A DNA stretch of 64,000 nucleotides from Kangiella sp. HD9-110m-PIT-SAG07 (GTDB lineage: Bacteria; Pseudomonadota; Gammaproteobacteria; Enterobacterales; Kangiellaceae): the NCBI GenBank assembly GCA_003370465.1, contig QQTG01000021.1:124001-188000 (forward strand), in the 5' to 3' direction. The position numbers and the translations under genes were made by a program. Below are positions 8,907 to 19,838 of this stretch, piece after piece (positions within the stretch are counted from its first letter, which is position 1; each line of letters opens with the position of its first letter). The notes under the pieces are model-generated. The model ran no database searches, was not told the origin of the DNA, and worked only from the letters and a program-made list of their open reading frames with translations.

Positions 8907-11381
8907 ATGCATTTGATAAGAAAAACGGTAACTGCATTAGTTTTAGCGGGATTATTTACTAAAGCTCAGGCAATAGAGCCTTTTGTAGTTAAGGATATCC
9001 AAGTTGAAGGTTTGCAACGTGTTTCTCTCGGCACATTCTTTACGGATCTGCCTATTCGGGTAGGTGAAACGATTGATGATGCTCGTGCTCCCTCTGTAAT
9101 TCGTGCGGTGTATCGTACGGGTAACTTTGATTTCGTTAAATTAGAGAAAGATGGTGATGACCTCAAGGTTATTGTAGTAGAGCGTCCAATCATCTCAGAC
9201 ATTCTTCTAGAGGGTAACAAGGTTCTTAAAACCGAACAGCTAGAAGATGCGATGAAAAACGCTGGTATCGCTAAAGGAGAAGTTTTAGATAGCTTCGTAT
9301 TGGATAAAATTGAGCAAGAAATTTCTAACCAATACTACTCGAATGGCCATTATCATTTAACGGTTGAGAAAAAGCTTGTTGAGCTTTCACGCAACCGTGT
9401 TCAATTACGCATTAATATCAAAGAAGGTGGTTCGGCTCGGATTAAAGAGTTTAACCTCATTGGAAATAATGTTTATTCGGACCAAGAGTTAATTTCTCAA
9501 TTCGACTTAAGCACTGGAGGCTTCTTTAGCTTTTTTACAGACGATAATAAATACTCCAGTACGACCTTAGAAAAAGATCTTGAAACCTTGGCTTCTTATT
9601 ACAAAGATAGAGGTTATTTAAAGTTTGCGGTTAACTTGACCGATATCTCATTATCTGAAGATACGGAAGATGTTTATATCACCATCGGAATGTCCGAAGG
9701 CGAAATTTACAATATCTCCGAAATTGATATTCTTGGAGACTTTACCCTTGACGAAAGTGTCTTTAGAAACTTAATTCCACTTAAAAGTGGCGATGTTTAC
9801 TCGGCCGCTGCGATGACTTTTGCCGAAGAGCAAATAAAACAAGTTTTAGGACTTTATGGTTATGCTTTTGCGGAAGTGAATACCATTCCTGAAGTAGATG
9901 AAGATACGGCCGAAGCAAAACTAACGGTTTTGATTGAACCAGGTGAGCGTTTCTACGTAGATAGCGTGAACTTTAAAGGTAATGTGACTACTGATGAGAA
10001 CGTTTTGCGTCGAGAAACTCGCGTTCAAGAGGGTGCGGCATTATCTTCGGCATTAGTTGAGCGCTCGAAACTGCTGCTGCAAAGACAACCATTTATAGAA
10101 GAAGTGAAGGTTGATACTGTACGAAAAGAGGGCACAACCGACAGAGCCGACGTCAATTTCGAGGTTAAAGAACGAAACGCTGCACAAATTAGTGGCGGAC
10201 TGGGTTATAACGACTTTTATGGCCTAAGCATTAACGGCGAATTGTCGCATAAGAACTTCCTTGGCTCGGGCGATTCGGCTGCTATTAGCATCAGTACTAA
10301 TAAAGCTGTGAAGAGTGCGAATATCAACTATACGGACAATTACTTTACACAGAGTGGTATTGCTTTAAGTACATCAGTTAATTACAGCGAGACCGACTAT
10401 GGTAAGTTGAACTTAATTGCACAAAGTCTTGATACAGTAGCTCTAGGCTCGACCTTATACTTCCCTGTTGGAGAGTTCTCGAACGTTAGTGCCGGTGCTC
10501 GAATTTCACAAAATAATCTAACGTCACCTGTGACAAGCTCGCAAAGAGTCATCGACTTTTTTGAGTTGTTAGGAGCTAACGCTAGAACAGACTCTGAAGT
10601 TGAGTTTGATATTTTTTCTGTTAATACGGGTTACCGTTATAACAGCTTGAATAGAGCCGTTTTCCCTAATAAAGGTGTCGATCACAGCTTTAGGTTAGAA
10701 GTAGGCACTGAAGTTGGTGATTTAGAGTTTTATAAAGCGACTTACGACTTCGGTTATTATTTCCCACTAAGCAGTCGAAGCGATTGGATTTTTTCTTGGA
10801 GAGGTAGCTTAGCTTATGGTGATGGCTTAGGTGATACTCCATCATTACCTTACTTCACTAATTTTTACGCTGGCGGTAGTGATTCATTAAGAGGATTCGA
10901 AGGGAATACAGTTGGACCACGAGATATTCAAAGGTTTAGAACGTCTATCTCTGTACCAGGAACTGTCCCAGGTACTGGCAACACTACCGTATACCTTCCT
11001 GAAGAATTTGATTCAGTTGCCGTCAGTCGCTATTCCATTGGTGGTAATGCAAAAGCGATCAATACTTTCGAATTGATTTTTCCAACACCATTTCTGGAAG
11101 ATAGCTCCAATGTGAGAACCAGTGTCTTTGTAGATGCTGGTAATGTGTGGGATACTGAGTTCGATAGTGATCGATTTAATAACCTGAGTATTAGTCCAAA
11201 CAGCGCTATAACCACCGTTCCAGATTTTGGTGACCCTAGTAATTTCAGAGCTTCTTACGGCTTATCTTTGCAGTGGTACTCGCCATTTGCACCTTTACAG
11301 TTTAGTTTGTCTCGTCCTTTAAAAAGCGAACCTTTTGACGATACTGAAACTTTTACCTTTACCATTGGTAAGACATTTTAA
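8907..11381 (+). CDS. bamA: Outer membrane protein assembly factor BamA
   Basis: BamA, 824 residues, the Omp85 core of the beta-barrel assembly machine. A signal peptide ends near residue 23 (TKAQA). Five POTRA domains follow; the first starts FVVKDIQVEGLQRV. The C-terminal half is a 16-strand barrel that includes the lid-lock motif GSDSLRGFEGNTVGPRD (VRGF/Y-type) near 655 and ends in aromatic Phe, as barrel proteins do. Skp, encoded next, chaperones its unfolded clients. Confidence 0.98.
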   Translation: MHLIRKTVTALVLAGLFTKAQAIEPFVVKDIQVEGLQRVSLGTFFTDLPIRVGETIDDARAPSVIRAVYRTGNFDFVKLEKDGDDLKVIVVERPIISDILLEGNKVLKTEQLEDAMKNAGIAKGEVLDSFVLDKIEQEISNQYYSNGHYHLTVEKKLVELSRNRVQLRINIKEGGSARIKEFNLIGNNVYSDQELISQFDLSTGGFFSFFTDDNKYSSTTLEKDLETLASYYKDRGYLKFAVNLTDISLSEDTEDVYITIGMSEGEIYNISEIDILGDFTLDESVFRNLIPLKSGDVYSAAAMTFAEEQIKQVLGLYGYAFAEVNTIPEVDEDTAEAKLTVLIEPGERFYVDSVNFKGNVTTDENVLRRETRVQEGAALSSALVERSKLLLQRQPFIEEVKVDTVRKEGTTDRADVNFEVKERNAAQISGGLGYNDFYGLSINGELSHKNFLGSGDSAAISISTNKAVKSANINYTDNYFTQSGIALSTSVNYSETDYGKLNLIAQSLDTVALGSTLYFPVGEFSNVSAGARISQNNLTSPVTSSQRVIDFFELLGANARTDSEVEFDIFSVNTGYRYNSLNRAVFPNKGVDHSFRLEVGTEVGDLEFYKATYDFGYYFPLSSRSDWIFSWRGSLAYGDGLGDTPSLPYFTNFYAGGSDSLRGFEGNTVGPRDIQRFRTSISVPGTVPGTGNTTVYLPEEFDSVAVSRYSIGGNAKAINTFELIFPTPFLEDSSNVRTSVFVDAGNVWDTEFDSDRFNNLSISPNSAITTVPDFGDPSNFRASYGLSLQWYSPFAPLQFSLSRPLKSEPFDDTETFTFTIGKTF

Positions 11382-11398
11382 TTAATTGGAGATTTATT

Positions 11399-11899
11399 TT
11401 GAAAAAGTTAGTATTTACATTTCTATTGAGTTTAACCATGCTTCCTGCTTTGGCGAGCGCAGAAATGAATGTGGCTGTTATTGATACAAACTATATCATG
11501 GCAAAAAGTCCTGAACGCGATGCAGTCAATCAGACGCTAAGAAAAGAGTTCGAAGGTCGCAAAAGCCAACTTGAAAGAGAGTTCAAAAAGCTTGAAGATG
11601 ACAGAACGGCTTACATTAACAATGCTAAGACGATGTCTGATTCTCAGCGTACCAAAACTGAGCGTGAACTTAAAAAGCGTGCTTCTGATGTTAAGTTGAA
11701 GGAAGATGCTTTCAAGGAAGACTTTCAACGTCGTACGCAAGAAGAAATGAGAAAAGTTGGTCAAAAGCTACAGCAAGCTGTTGAAGCAATTGCCAAGCAA
11801 GCTGGCTATGACATATTGCTTGATCGCCGTGCTGTGCGCTACATGGGCCCAAAAGTTAAAGATGTTTCTGAGCAAGTACTTCAAGAAATGTCGAAGTAA
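11399..11899 (+). CDS. skp: Periplasmic chaperone Skp (OmpH)
   Basis: Skp-like chaperone, 166 residues, that holds unfolded outer-membrane proteins in the periplasm. The signal peptide ends at about residue 21 (ALASA). The mature protein starts MNVAVIDTNYIM, then forms the long charged helical arms (about 50-125) of the jellyfish-shaped trimer, then the strand LLDRRAVRYMG. Translation starts at TTG 11399, preceded by TTGGAG. The gene lies 17 bases after bamA, so co-expression is likely. Confidence 0.96.
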   Translation: MKKLVFTFLLSLTMLPALASAEMNVAVIDTNYIMAKSPERDAVNQTLRKEFEGRKSQLEREFKKLEDDRTAYINNAKTMSDSQRTKTERELKKRASDVKLKEDAFKEDFQRRTQEEMRKVGQKLQQAVEAIAKQAGYDILLDRRAVRYMGPKVKDVSEQVLQEMSK

Positions 11900-11921
11900 T
11901 CACTAGTTAATAGGAGTTGTT

Positions 11922-12968
11922 TTGGAAAAAACACTTCAAGAGTTAGCCGAGCATTTAGGTGCAGAGCTTAAAGGAGAACCGCAGTTAATCATTACTGCGG
12001 TTTTGCCGTTAGATAAGGCTAAAAAAAGTCATATCAGTTTCATTAACGATCCAAAATATATATCCAGGCTTGCAGAGTGTGAAGCCGAGGCTTTGATTGT
12101 GACTCCAGAGGTCGCGGAGCAAGCAGAGGGTAATCTATTGGTGATGGCTGATCCGTATTTGGGCTTCGCTAAAGCGGCGCAAATATTTGATAGTACACCT
12201 TGTCCTATACCTGGTGTTCACTCATCAGCTCAGGTCGCTAATGATGTAACATTGGGCGAAGGCGTATACGTTGGGCCTAATGTTGTTTTAGAGGCTGGCG
12301 TTGTAGTCGGTAACGGCGCTGTTATAGACGCCGGTGTATATGTCGGTCAAGGCTGCGTTATCGGAGTTGACTCACGCGTTTATCCGAATACGGTTATTTA
12401 CCATGGGGTAAGTCTAGGCGATGGCTGTATTATTCATGCTAATGTAGTGCTCGGATCTGATGGATTCGGTTATGCCAATGACAGGGGTGAGTGGATAAAA
12501 ATACCGCAAGTAGGCGGTGTAACCATTGGTAATAATGTTGAAATTGGCTCTCATACGGCTATAGATCGTGGGGCGCTTGAGGACACAGTTATTGGTAATG
12601 GAGTCAAGCTGGATAATCATATCCATGTGGCCCATAATGTAAAAATTGGTGATTACACAGCAATTGCGGGCTGTACTGCGATTGCTGGTAGTGCGGTGAT
12701 TGGAAAATATTGTACAATTGCAGGTCGAGTAAGCATTTTGGGGCACTTGAGTGTTTGCGATAAAGCCCATATTACGGCGACGACTTTCGTAAATAAATCA
12801 ATTACTAAGCCAGGTGCGTACTCATCAGGTACGACACACCAAGATAATAAAGAATGGCAAAAAAGCGCGATTCGTTTCAGGCAACTGGATACGATGTGGC
12901 GCAAAATGAAGCAGCTTGAAAAAGAGGTGCTTCAATTGAAAAATGACAGAGATAGTGAAAATGAGTAA
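11922..12968 (+). CDS. lpxD: UDP-3-O-acylglucosamine N-acyltransferase
   Basis: LpxD, 348 residues, third step of lipid A synthesis, adding a hydroxyacyl chain from ACP to UDP-3-O-acylglucosamine. The N-terminal uridine-binding domain (about 1-100) contains ISFINDPKY. It is followed by a left-handed parallel beta helix of hexapeptide repeats ([12 protein letters not shown] and similar, about 110-300) with the catalytic-type HIHVAHNV motif. A C-terminal helical stretch follows. The start is TTG at 11922 after TAGGAG. It overlaps fabZ by 8 bases if fabZ starts at 12961. Confidence 0.98.
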   Translation: MEKTLQELAEHLGAELKGEPQLIITAVLPLDKAKKSHISFINDPKYISRLAECEAEALIVTPEVAEQAEGNLLVMADPYLGFAKAAQIFDSTPCPIPGVHSSAQVANDVTLGEGVYVGPNVVLEAGVVVGNGAVIDAGVYVGQGCVIGVDSRVYPNTVIYHGVSLGDGCIIHANVVLGSDGFGYANDRGEWIKIPQVGGVTIGNNVEIGSHTAIDRGALEDTVIGNGVKLDNHIHVAHNVKIGDYTAIAGCTAIAGSAVIGKYCTIAGRVSILGHLSVCDKAHITATTFVNKSITKPGAYSSGTTHQDNKEWQKSAIRFRQLDTMWRKMKQLEKEVLQLKNDRDSENE

Positions 12969-13434
12969 TGATAAACAGCCGAACGAAATGAACAGTATGG
13001 ATATTTACGAAGTGATGAAGCACTTGCCTCATCGCTATCCGTTTTTATTGATCGACCGTGTTTTAGACTTTACTCGTGGTGAGAAACTCACTGCGATTAA
13101 GAACGTGACCGTAAATGAGCCATTTTTTCCAGGCCATTTTCCGCACCGCCCAGTGTTCCCGGGTGTTTTGATGTTAGAAGCTTTGGCGCAAGCTACTGGC
13201 ATTTTGGCGTTTAAGACCACAGAGGACCTACCGAGCGAAGATTCGTTATATTATTTTGTTGGTATTGATAGTGCTCGTTTTAAGAAGCCTGTTGAGCCTG
13301 GCGACCAACTGTTGATGGAAGTGGAAGTTATCAAGCGAAAGCGTGACATGTGGAAGTTTAGTGCAAAGGCGAGCGTTGATGGAAAAGTTGTATGCTCGGC
13401 TGAATTGATGTGTGCTCGTAAAGATATCGTGTAA
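12961..13434 (+). CDS. fabZ: (3R)-hydroxyacyl-ACP dehydratase FabZ
   Basis: FabZ, dehydrates beta-hydroxyacyl-ACP in fatty acid elongation and competes with LpxA/LpxD for the same substrates, which may explain its place among them. The hotdog fold shows [16 protein letters not shown], then the active-site segment [20 protein letters not shown] with catalytic His and Glu. I place the start at ATG 12961 (157 residues). An upstream ATG at 12943 in the same frame would overlap lpxD by 26 bases, and ATG 12988 would give about 148 residues. Confidence 0.97.
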   Translation: MSNDKQPNEMNSMDIYEVMKHLPHRYPFLLIDRVLDFTRGEKLTAIKNVTVNEPFFPGHFPHRPVFPGVLMLEALAQATGILAFKTTEDLPSEDSLYYFVGIDSARFKKPVEPGDQLLMEVEVIKRKRDMWKFSAKASVDGKVVCSAELMCARKDIV

Positions 13435-13443
13435 GGATTTAGT

Positions 13444-14202
13444 GTGATTCATCAGACCGCTATTATTGACTCAACCGCAACTATTGCGGATAACGTTGAA
13501 ATTGGGCCATATTCAATTATTGGTGCAAACACTTCTATTGGTGAAGGCACCGTAATTGGGCCGCATGTGGTTATCGGTTCATACACGGAAATTGGAAAAA
13601 ATAACCGTTTCTATCAGTTTTCTTCAATTGGAGAAGAGAATCAAGATAAAAAGTATTCGGGCGAGCCAACTAAAACCATCATTGGTGACGGCAATGTGTT
13701 CCGAGAATGTTGTACGGTACACCGAGGAACGATTCAGGACCGTGGTGAAACACGTATTGGTGATAACGGCTGGTTTATGGCCTATACACACATTGCTCAT
13801 GACTGTATGTTGGGTGATAACATTATCATGTCCAATAACGCGACTTTAGCTGGGCATGTCGTCGTTGGTGATTTTGTTATTTTATCCGGTTTCGCTAAAA
13901 TTCATCAGTTTTGTAAAATTGGCGATCACGCTTTTGTTGGTATGGATTGTGCTATTAGCAAAGACATTCCGCCATTTGTGTTGGTCGCTGAAAATGCGCC
14001 TTATGGTTTAAATGCTGAAGGCTTGAAGCGTCGTGGTTTCTCTGCAGAGACTATTAGCGCACTGAAAAAATCTTACCGTTTCCTATATCGAAAATCCTTA
14101 AAAATTGATGAGGCGATTGCAGAAATGTCCCAGCTCGAAGATGAGAGTGTTGACTACCTTATTAAGTTTCTAGAGTCGGTAGAGCGCGGCATTCTAAGAT
14201 AG
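13444..14202 (+). CDS. lpxA: UDP-N-acetylglucosamine O-acyltransferase
   Basis: LpxA, 252 residues, the first acylation of UDP-GlcNAc in lipid A synthesis. Hexapeptide repeats start at once (IHQTAIIDSTATIADNVEIG) and run to about residue 190. The catalytic His region reads YTHIAHDC, and the C-terminal helical domain includes GLKRRGFS. The start is GTG at 13444, with AAGGA about 9 bases upstream. lpxB follows after 9 bases, giving the conserved lpxD-fabZ-lpxA-lpxB unit. Confidence 0.98.
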   Translation: MIHQTAIIDSTATIADNVEIGPYSIIGANTSIGEGTVIGPHVVIGSYTEIGKNNRFYQFSSIGEENQDKKYSGEPTKTIIGDGNVFRECCTVHRGTIQDRGETRIGDNGWFMAYTHIAHDCMLGDNIIMSNNATLAGHVVVGDFVILSGFAKIHQFCKIGDHAFVGMDCAISKDIPPFVLVAENAPYGLNAEGLKRRGFSAETISALKKSYRFLYRKSLKIDEAIAEMSQLEDESVDYLIKFLESVERGILR

Positions 14203-14211
14203 CGAGTTCTC

Positions 14212-15429
14212 ATGCTACCTGTAAAATCGATCCAAAGAATTGCTATTGTCGCCGGGGAAGCCTCCGGCGATATTTTAGGTGCTGGATTAATTTCAGAATT
14301 AAAAAAGAAGTACCCTCATGCAGTGTTTGAAGGTATCGCTGGCCCTTTAATGCAAAAAGAAGGTTGCGCTAACCTTTACCCGATGGAATCACTATCGGTG
14401 ATGGGCTTGTTGCCAATTCTCAAGAAGCTCCCTGAGCTATTAAAAATGCGGGCAGATTTAGCACGCTACTGGACTGATACCAAGCCAGATCTTTTTATTG
14501 GAATTGATGCTCCAGAATTTAATATCGGTTTAGAGCAAAAGCTCAAGCAAAAAGGGATTAAAACGGTACACTACGTTAGCCCGTCAGTGTGGGCGTGGCG
14601 GCCTAAACGCATCCATAAGATTAAGAAAGCTGTGGATTTAATGTTGTGTCTATTTCCATTCGAGCAGGATATCTATCAACGTCATGCGATTGATAATTTT
14701 TGTGTGGGCCACCCGCTGGCTGATGAAGTCCCTGTTGAGTCGCACAAAAATGACGCCCGCGATGAACTCGGCCTTGAACATAATAAACAGCTAGTATGTT
14801 TGATGCCTGGAAGCCGGGGCTCGGAGATGAAGCTACTCGGAGCCGACTTTATTGATATGGCCGTTCTGCTAAGGCAGTTTTATCCTGACATACGGTTTGT
14901 TGCTCCAATGGCAAACGCAAAGCGTCGAAGCCAGTTTGAGCAGCAATTGCAAGAAGCAAGAAACAAGCATCAGATTTTACCGGATATAGAGCTCATAGAT
15001 GGTCAGTCTCGAACCGCTATGGCGGCTTCTGATTATATTGTCATGGCTTCCGGGACTGCGACGTTAGAAGCCATGCTGATCAAACGCCCTACTGTGGTGG
15101 CTTATAAAGTGGGCTCTATCAGTTACAAAATCTTTAAGAAGCTGCTAACGATCGATACATTTGCTATTCCCAATTTATTATCGAAACAGACACTTCTTCC
15201 AGAGTTAATTCAAGAAGATTGCACGCCTGATAACCTTTTTGCAGAGGTCAGAGCCTGGATTGGTGACGATGAAAATAATAACGGACAGCGCTGGAACCAG
15301 GTGCATGAAGAGTTTGTAGAGTGGCACAATACTTTAAAGAAAGACGCAAATGTTTATGCCGCTAACTCAATAGAACACTGGTGGTCAGAGAACGGTCTTC
15401 GACAGCAAGAGGTATTGGAACATGGCTGA
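14212..15429 (+). CDS. lpxB: Lipid-A-disaccharide synthase
   Basis: LpxB, 405 residues, a GT19 glycosyltransferase that condenses UDP-2,3-diacylglucosamine with lipid X to form the lipid A disaccharide. The opening [17 protein letters not shown] is the family signature. Other hallmarks are GIDAPEFN, the central [13 protein letters not shown] and the UDP-binding end [11 protein letters not shown]. It is a peripheral inner-membrane enzyme. Its last 8 bases overlap the start of rnhB, suggesting translational coupling. Confidence 0.98.
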   Translation: MLPVKSIQRIAIVAGEASGDILGAGLISELKKKYPHAVFEGIAGPLMQKEGCANLYPMESLSVMGLLPILKKLPELLKMRADLARYWTDTKPDLFIGIDAPEFNIGLEQKLKQKGIKTVHYVSPSVWAWRPKRIHKIKKAVDLMLCLFPFEQDIYQRHAIDNFCVGHPLADEVPVESHKNDARDELGLEHNKQLVCLMPGSRGSEMKLLGADFIDMAVLLRQFYPDIRFVAPMANAKRRSQFEQQLQEARNKHQILPDIELIDGQSRTAMAASDYIVMASGTATLEAMLIKRPTVVAYKVGSISYKIFKKLLTIDTFAIPNLLSKQTLLPELIQEDCTPDNLFAEVRAWIGDDENNNGQRWNQVHEEFVEWHNTLKKDANVYAANSIEHWWSENGLRQQEVLEHG

Positions 15430-16012
15430 TATGATAACACCACGACCATTGCTGGTAGCAGGCGTTGATGAGGTTGGAAGAGGCCCATTAGCGGGCCCGG
15501 TGGTGGCTGCTGCTGTTATTCTTGATCCAGAAAACCCAATTGAAGGTCTTGCAGATTCAAAAAAGTTAACAGAAAAGCGACGTCAGGCGCTATCAGAAGA
15601 GATTATGGAAAAAGCCTTGGCCTGGTCAATTTGTCGTGCTGAGGTTGAGGAGATTGATGCGATCAATATCTTACAGGCGAGCCTATTAGCGATGAAACGT
15701 AGCGTTGAAAGCCTTTCTCATCAACCTGAATTAGCGTTGATTGATGGTAATCATTGCCCAAAGCTTGATTGTGCCATGGAGGCAATTATTAAAGGCGACA
15801 GCAAAGAGCCTGCGATTAGCGCAGCGTCCATATTGGCGAAAGTCGCTCGTGATAATGAGATGGTCGAGATGGAGGAGAAGTATCCTGGCTATGGATTCGC
15901 AAAACATAAGGGCTATCCGACCAAACAGCATCGTGAGGCTATATTAGAGCTGGGTATTACGGATATCCACAGGAAGTCTTATGCTCCTGTACAGAGACAA
16001 TTAAATCTATAA
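15422..16012 (+). CDS. rnhB: Ribonuclease HII
   Basis: RNase HII, 196 residues, which removes single ribonucleotides from DNA and degrades RNA-DNA hybrids. The catalytic motif [12 protein letters not shown] starts at about residue 15 (Asp16, Glu17). Further acidic residues lie in [10 protein letters not shown] and [12 protein letters not shown]. The ATG overlaps the lpxB 3' end. Placement between lpxB and dnaE is the standard gammaproteobacterial order. Confidence 0.98.
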   Translation: MADMITPRPLLVAGVDEVGRGPLAGPVVAAAVILDPENPIEGLADSKKLTEKRRQALSEEIMEKALAWSICRAEVEEIDAINILQASLLAMKRSVESLSHQPELALIDGNHCPKLDCAMEAIIKGDSKEPAISAASILAKVARDNEMVEMEEKYPGYGFAKHKGYPTKQHREAILELGITDIHRKSYAPVQRQLNL

Positions 16013-16057
16013 AGTCGTTTGACTGTCTGAGTTGAGACTTGCTGCAAAAGAATATTA

Positions 16058-16086
16058 CTGCAATGTAACATCGACCTCCTTATAAT
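16058..16086 (+). promoter_or_regulatory. Possible dnaE promoter
   Basis: A perfect TATAAT lies at 16081-16086 in the 183-base gap between rnhB and dnaE. The -35 position (16058-16063, CTGCAA) matches poorly, so this rests on the -10 box and on location. Confidence 0.3.
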
Positions 16087-16195
16087 GGTTGTCCTTAGGC
16101 ATCGATAATACTGAATAAACTAGGCTCAACCGATGCTGTGTACAATAAATAAAACCTCGAACGAATACTAAAATACAACGATGGCAAGTTAAAAT

Positions 16196-19100
16196 ATGGC
16201 ACCTCGCTTTGTTCACTTAAAAGTTCATACCGAATACTCGATGGTAGATAGCCTGGTAAGAGTGAAATCTCTATTGGGTGAATGTGCTGAGCGGAAAGTT
16301 CCTGCTATTGCCATGACTGACCAAATGAATATGTGTGGTTTGGTCAAGTTTTATTCGACAGCTGTGAAGACTGGTATTAAGCCGGTCGTCGGTGCTGATC
16401 TTCTTGTTCAAGATCCAGACGAAGAAGATTCTTTTTTTAAAGTAACTGCTTTGTGTATGAACACTGACGGTTACCTTAACCTCAAATACATTATTTCTCG
16501 CGCCTATCTTAAAAACCAGCATCGTGGTTTACCTCTGATCAAAAAGGAATGGTTAGGCGAATTAAATTCGGGCCTGATTATTCTTTCTGGCGGTAAAGAG
16601 GGTGATATTGGTAAAGCTGTGCTAGCGGAAAAGATGGACAAGGCCGCTGAGTGTTTAGGCTTCTGGAATCACCATTTCTCGAATCGCTTTTACCTTGAAT
16701 TACAACGAACCGGACGACCTTTCGAGAACGAATATATTCATCAAGTTATCGGTTTAGCTCAAGGTTCGAGTACGCCTGTGGTGGCGACGAATGATGTTCG
16801 TTTCTTGAAGAAAGATGATTTCGATGCTCATGAAGCGCGTGTTTGTATTAACCAAGGCCGAGTGTTAGCGGATCCGCGCCGCCCTAGAGATCACTCCGAA
16901 CAGCAGTTTTTGCGATCTGAAGATGAAATGGTTGAGTTATTCGACGATATTCCAGAAGCGATTGAAAATACCGTCGAAATTACTAAGCGTTGCAATATGG
17001 ACCTGCGACTGGGCGAGTATTTCTTGCCTGAATTCCCGATCCCAGAAGGGATGACCATTGACCAATATTTTGAGCAAGTATCTAAAGACGGTTTAGAGCA
17101 GCGCCTCGATCATTTATATGATCGCCAAGCTGACAACTTTGCAGAAATTCGCAAGCCATACGACGAGCGTTTGCAGATTGAACTCGACGTGATTAACTCG
17201 ATGGGATTCCCGGGTTACTTCTTAATCGTTGCGGACTTTATTCAATGGTCGAAAGACAATGGTGTCCCAGTAGGGCCAGGGCGTGGTTCCGGTGCGGGCT
17301 CGTTAGTAGCATACGCCATGAATATTACCGACTTAGATCCACTTGAATTTGATCTACTGTTCGAACGATTCTTGAACCCTGAACGTGTTTCGATGCCTGA
17401 CTTCGACGTCGACTTTTGTATGGAAGGGCGAGATCGGGTTATTGAATACGTCGCCGAGCGCTACGGCAGAAATAGTGTATCGCAAATTATTACTTTCGGT
17501 ACTATGGCGGCGAAAGCGGTAATACGAGATGTGGGGCGTGTTCTTAGTCATCCTTATGGCTTTGTCGATAAAATCGCTAAGCTGATTCCTTTTGAAGTCG
17601 GTATGACGCTCGAAAAAGCCTATGAGCAAGAACCCGAACTTCCTAGAATGTATGAAGTTGATGAAGATTTCCGTGAAGTGTGGGATTTGGCCAGAAAGCT
17701 TGAAGGTGTCACGCGAAACGCGGGTAAACACGCGGGTGGTGTCGTTATTGCTCCTGGCGACTTGGAAGAGTTTGCACCGCTGTATTGTGATGAAACAGGC
17801 GCCAATGTCGTTACCCAGTTTGATAAAGATGACGTCGAGAGCGCGGGCCTTGTTAAGTTTGACTTCTTGGGTTTGCGAACGCTTACCATCATTGATTGGG
17901 CGCTAGAAACTACAAATAATATTTTAGCAAAGCGCGGCGAAAATCCTGTCGATATCACTCGAATAGACACTGAAGATCCTGAAGTATTTAAGTTGCTCCA
18001 AGCGGCTAATACCACAGCTGTTTTCCAGTTAGAGTCGCGTGGTATGAAAGACTTGATTAAACGTCTTAAACCTAACCGCTTCGAAGATATTATCGCTTTA
18101 GTGGCCTTGTTCCGCCCCGGACCGCTTCAGTCGGGCATGGTTGATGACTTTATTCGTCGTAAACACGGTTTGGATAAAGTGTCATACCCGCACCCAGATT
18201 ATCAACATGAATGGCTTAAAGAAATCCTAGACCCGACTTACGGTATTATTTTGTACCAAGAGCAGGTGATGCAGATTGCTCAGGTTTTAGCCGGTTACTC
18301 GCTGGGCGGCGCCGATATTTTGCGTCGTGCGATGGGTAAGAAGAAAGCCGAAGAGATGGAAAAGCAGCGAAGCATCTTTAAAGAAGGCTCTGAGAAGAAC
18401 GGTGTCGATGGCGATTTGGCCATGAAAATCTTCGACTTGGTGGAAAAGTTTGCGGGTTATGGTTTTAACAAATCTCACTCGGCGGCTTATGCCTTGGTCG
18501 CTTACCAAACGGCATGGCTGAAAACGCATCACCCGGCATCGTTTATGGCGGCAGTTATGTCGTCCGATATGGACAACACCGACAAAGTTGTAACCTATGT
18601 CGAAGATGCTGAAATGCAGGATATTACGATAACACCACCTGACGTTAACAAAGGTCAGTATCGCTTCTCGGTAGACGAAGAAGGACGCATTGTTTACGGT
18701 ATCGGTGCGATTAAAGGTGTTGGTGAAGGAGCAATTGAGAGTATTGTTACCGAGCGGGAAGCAAACGGTCCTTATGATGACTTATTCGACTTTTGTAGCC
18801 GTGTCGATCTGAAGAAAGCTAACAGACGTGTACTTGAGTCGTTAATCCGCGCAGGAGCTCTTGATCAACTTGGGCCAAACCGCGCGACATTAATGGCTTC
18901 TCTAGATGAAGCGATAAAAGCCGCTGAACAATTTAATAAAAGCCAAGAAGTAGGGCAGGACGACTTGTTCGGTAGCGTTGTCGCGACCACTGCGAGCGAG
19001 CAACATCAATATGTTCGAGTCCGGCCTTGGACCGATGAGCAGGTTCTGCAAGGCGAAAAAGATACACTTGGTTTATATCTAACAGGTCATCCGATCGATC

Positions 19101-19681
19101 GCTATGTGCCTGAAATTCAGCAGATGAACGTGACTCGTTTACGCGATCTGCAACCGACTGGGCGAGGCAGAAGTTCTCGTGTATCGGGACTTATTATCGC
19201 TATGCGCGTCATGATTACCAAGCGCGGTGACAAGATGGGTATTCTAACCATTGATGATAAATCCGGTCGGTGTGATGTCACTGTGTACGCCGAAACCTTC
19301 GAGCGGTTCCGTGAAGTGTTAACCAAAGATAGCGTGGTGGTTATTGACGGCGAAGCTCGTCATGATGATTACTCCGGCGGCACCAGCGTTAGTGCTAATA
19401 GTATTTTATCCTTCGAGCAGGCACGTGAGCAATACTGTAAAAAAATTGTGATTACCGTTTCCGATACAGTCACAGGCCCTGACACCATGACTGAGTTGCA
19501 TGAAAAGCTTAATCAACATAAAGACGGCGCTTGCCCAGTTGTGGTTAATTTGCAATATCAACAAGCTAAATTATCTGCAGACTATAAATTATCATCAGAG
19601 TGGTCGGTTCAGCCTGCTGATGCTTTAGTCTTTGCGTTGAAGCATATTTCTGGGTGTGTTGAAGCTAGGGTGGAGTATTAA
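16196..19681 (+). CDS. dnaE: DNA polymerase III alpha subunit
   Basis: Replicative polymerase catalytic subunit, 1161 residues, essentially the E. coli length. The N-terminal PHP domain starts FVHLKVHTEYSMVDSL. The palm carries PDFDVDF with Asp402 and Asp404 as catalytic metal ligands. The fingers include GPGRGSGAGSLVAYA and the beta-clamp binding region follows the tandem HhH domain. An OB-fold (SGLIIAMRVMITKRGDKMG) is near 1000. A trailing 405-base gap with repeats ends the operon-like block. Confidence 0.99.
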   Translation: MAPRFVHLKVHTEYSMVDSLVRVKSLLGECAERKVPAIAMTDQMNMCGLVKFYSTAVKTGIKPVVGADLLVQDPDEEDSFFKVTALCMNTDGYLNLKYIISRAYLKNQHRGLPLIKKEWLGELNSGLIILSGGKEGDIGKAVLAEKMDKAAECLGFWNHHFSNRFYLELQRTGRPFENEYIHQVIGLAQGSSTPVVATNDVRFLKKDDFDAHEARVCINQGRVLADPRRPRDHSEQQFLRSEDEMVELFDDIPEAIENTVEITKRCNMDLRLGEYFLPEFPIPEGMTIDQYFEQVSKDGLEQRLDHLYDRQADNFAEIRKPYDERLQIELDVINSMGFPGYFLIVADFIQWSKDNGVPVGPGRGSGAGSLVAYAMNITDLDPLEFDLLFERFLNPERVSMPDFDVDFCMEGRDRVIEYVAERYGRNSVSQIITFGTMAAKAVIRDVGRVLSHPYGFVDKIAKLIPFEVGMTLEKAYEQEPELPRMYEVDEDFREVWDLARKLEGVTRNAGKHAGGVVIAPGDLEEFAPLYCDETGANVVTQFDKDDVESAGLVKFDFLGLRTLTIIDWALETTNNILAKRGENPVDITRIDTEDPEVFKLLQAANTTAVFQLESRGMKDLIKRLKPNRFEDIIALVALFRPGPLQSGMVDDFIRRKHGLDKVSYPHPDYQHEWLKEILDPTYGIILYQEQVMQIAQVLAGYSLGGADILRRAMGKKKAEEMEKQRSIFKEGSEKNGVDGDLAMKIFDLVEKFAGYGFNKSHSAAYALVAYQTAWLKTHHPASFMAAVMSSDMDNTDKVVTYVEDAEMQDITITPPDVNKGQYRFSVDEEGRIVYGIGAIKGVGEGAIESIVTEREANGPYDDLFDFCSRVDLKKANRRVLESLIRAGALDQLGPNRATLMASLDEAIKAAEQFNKSQEVGQDDLFGSVVATTASEQHQYVRVRPWTDEQVLQGEKDTLGLYLTGHPIDRYVPEIQQMNVTRLRDLQPTGRGRSSRVSGLIIAMRVMITKRGDKMGILTIDDKSGRCDVTVYAETFERFREVLTKDSVVVIDGEARHDDYSGGTSVSANSILSFEQAREQYCKKIVITVSDTVTGPDTMTELHEKLNQHKDGACPVVVNLQYQQAKLSADYKLSSEWSVQPADALVFALKHISGCVEARVEY

Positions 19682-19689
19682 TCACTCCT

Positions 19690-19716
19690 GTCATTCCGTA
19701 CTTGATACGGAATCTA
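19690..19716 (-). repeat. TCNAG-loop hairpin repeat, copy 1
   Basis: Read on the minus strand this is AGATTCCGTA-TCAAG-TACGGAATGACA: an 8-bp stem, loop TCAAG and a 3' GACA tag. It lies 9 bases after the dnaE stop. It shares loop pattern and flanks with copies at 21217, 39776 and 53051, while the stem sequence differs. Degenerate versions continue to about 19800. Confidence 0.7.
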
Positions 19717-19838
19717 GAGATTTTGTCATATTAATTCATTTCGTCATTCTGCGTGACTAGAAGGAATCTCTTTAGAGATAAGCGGGAATCCTTGTCATCC
19801 TAGACTAGATTCAAAATCTTGTGGCCTGAGTATTGTTT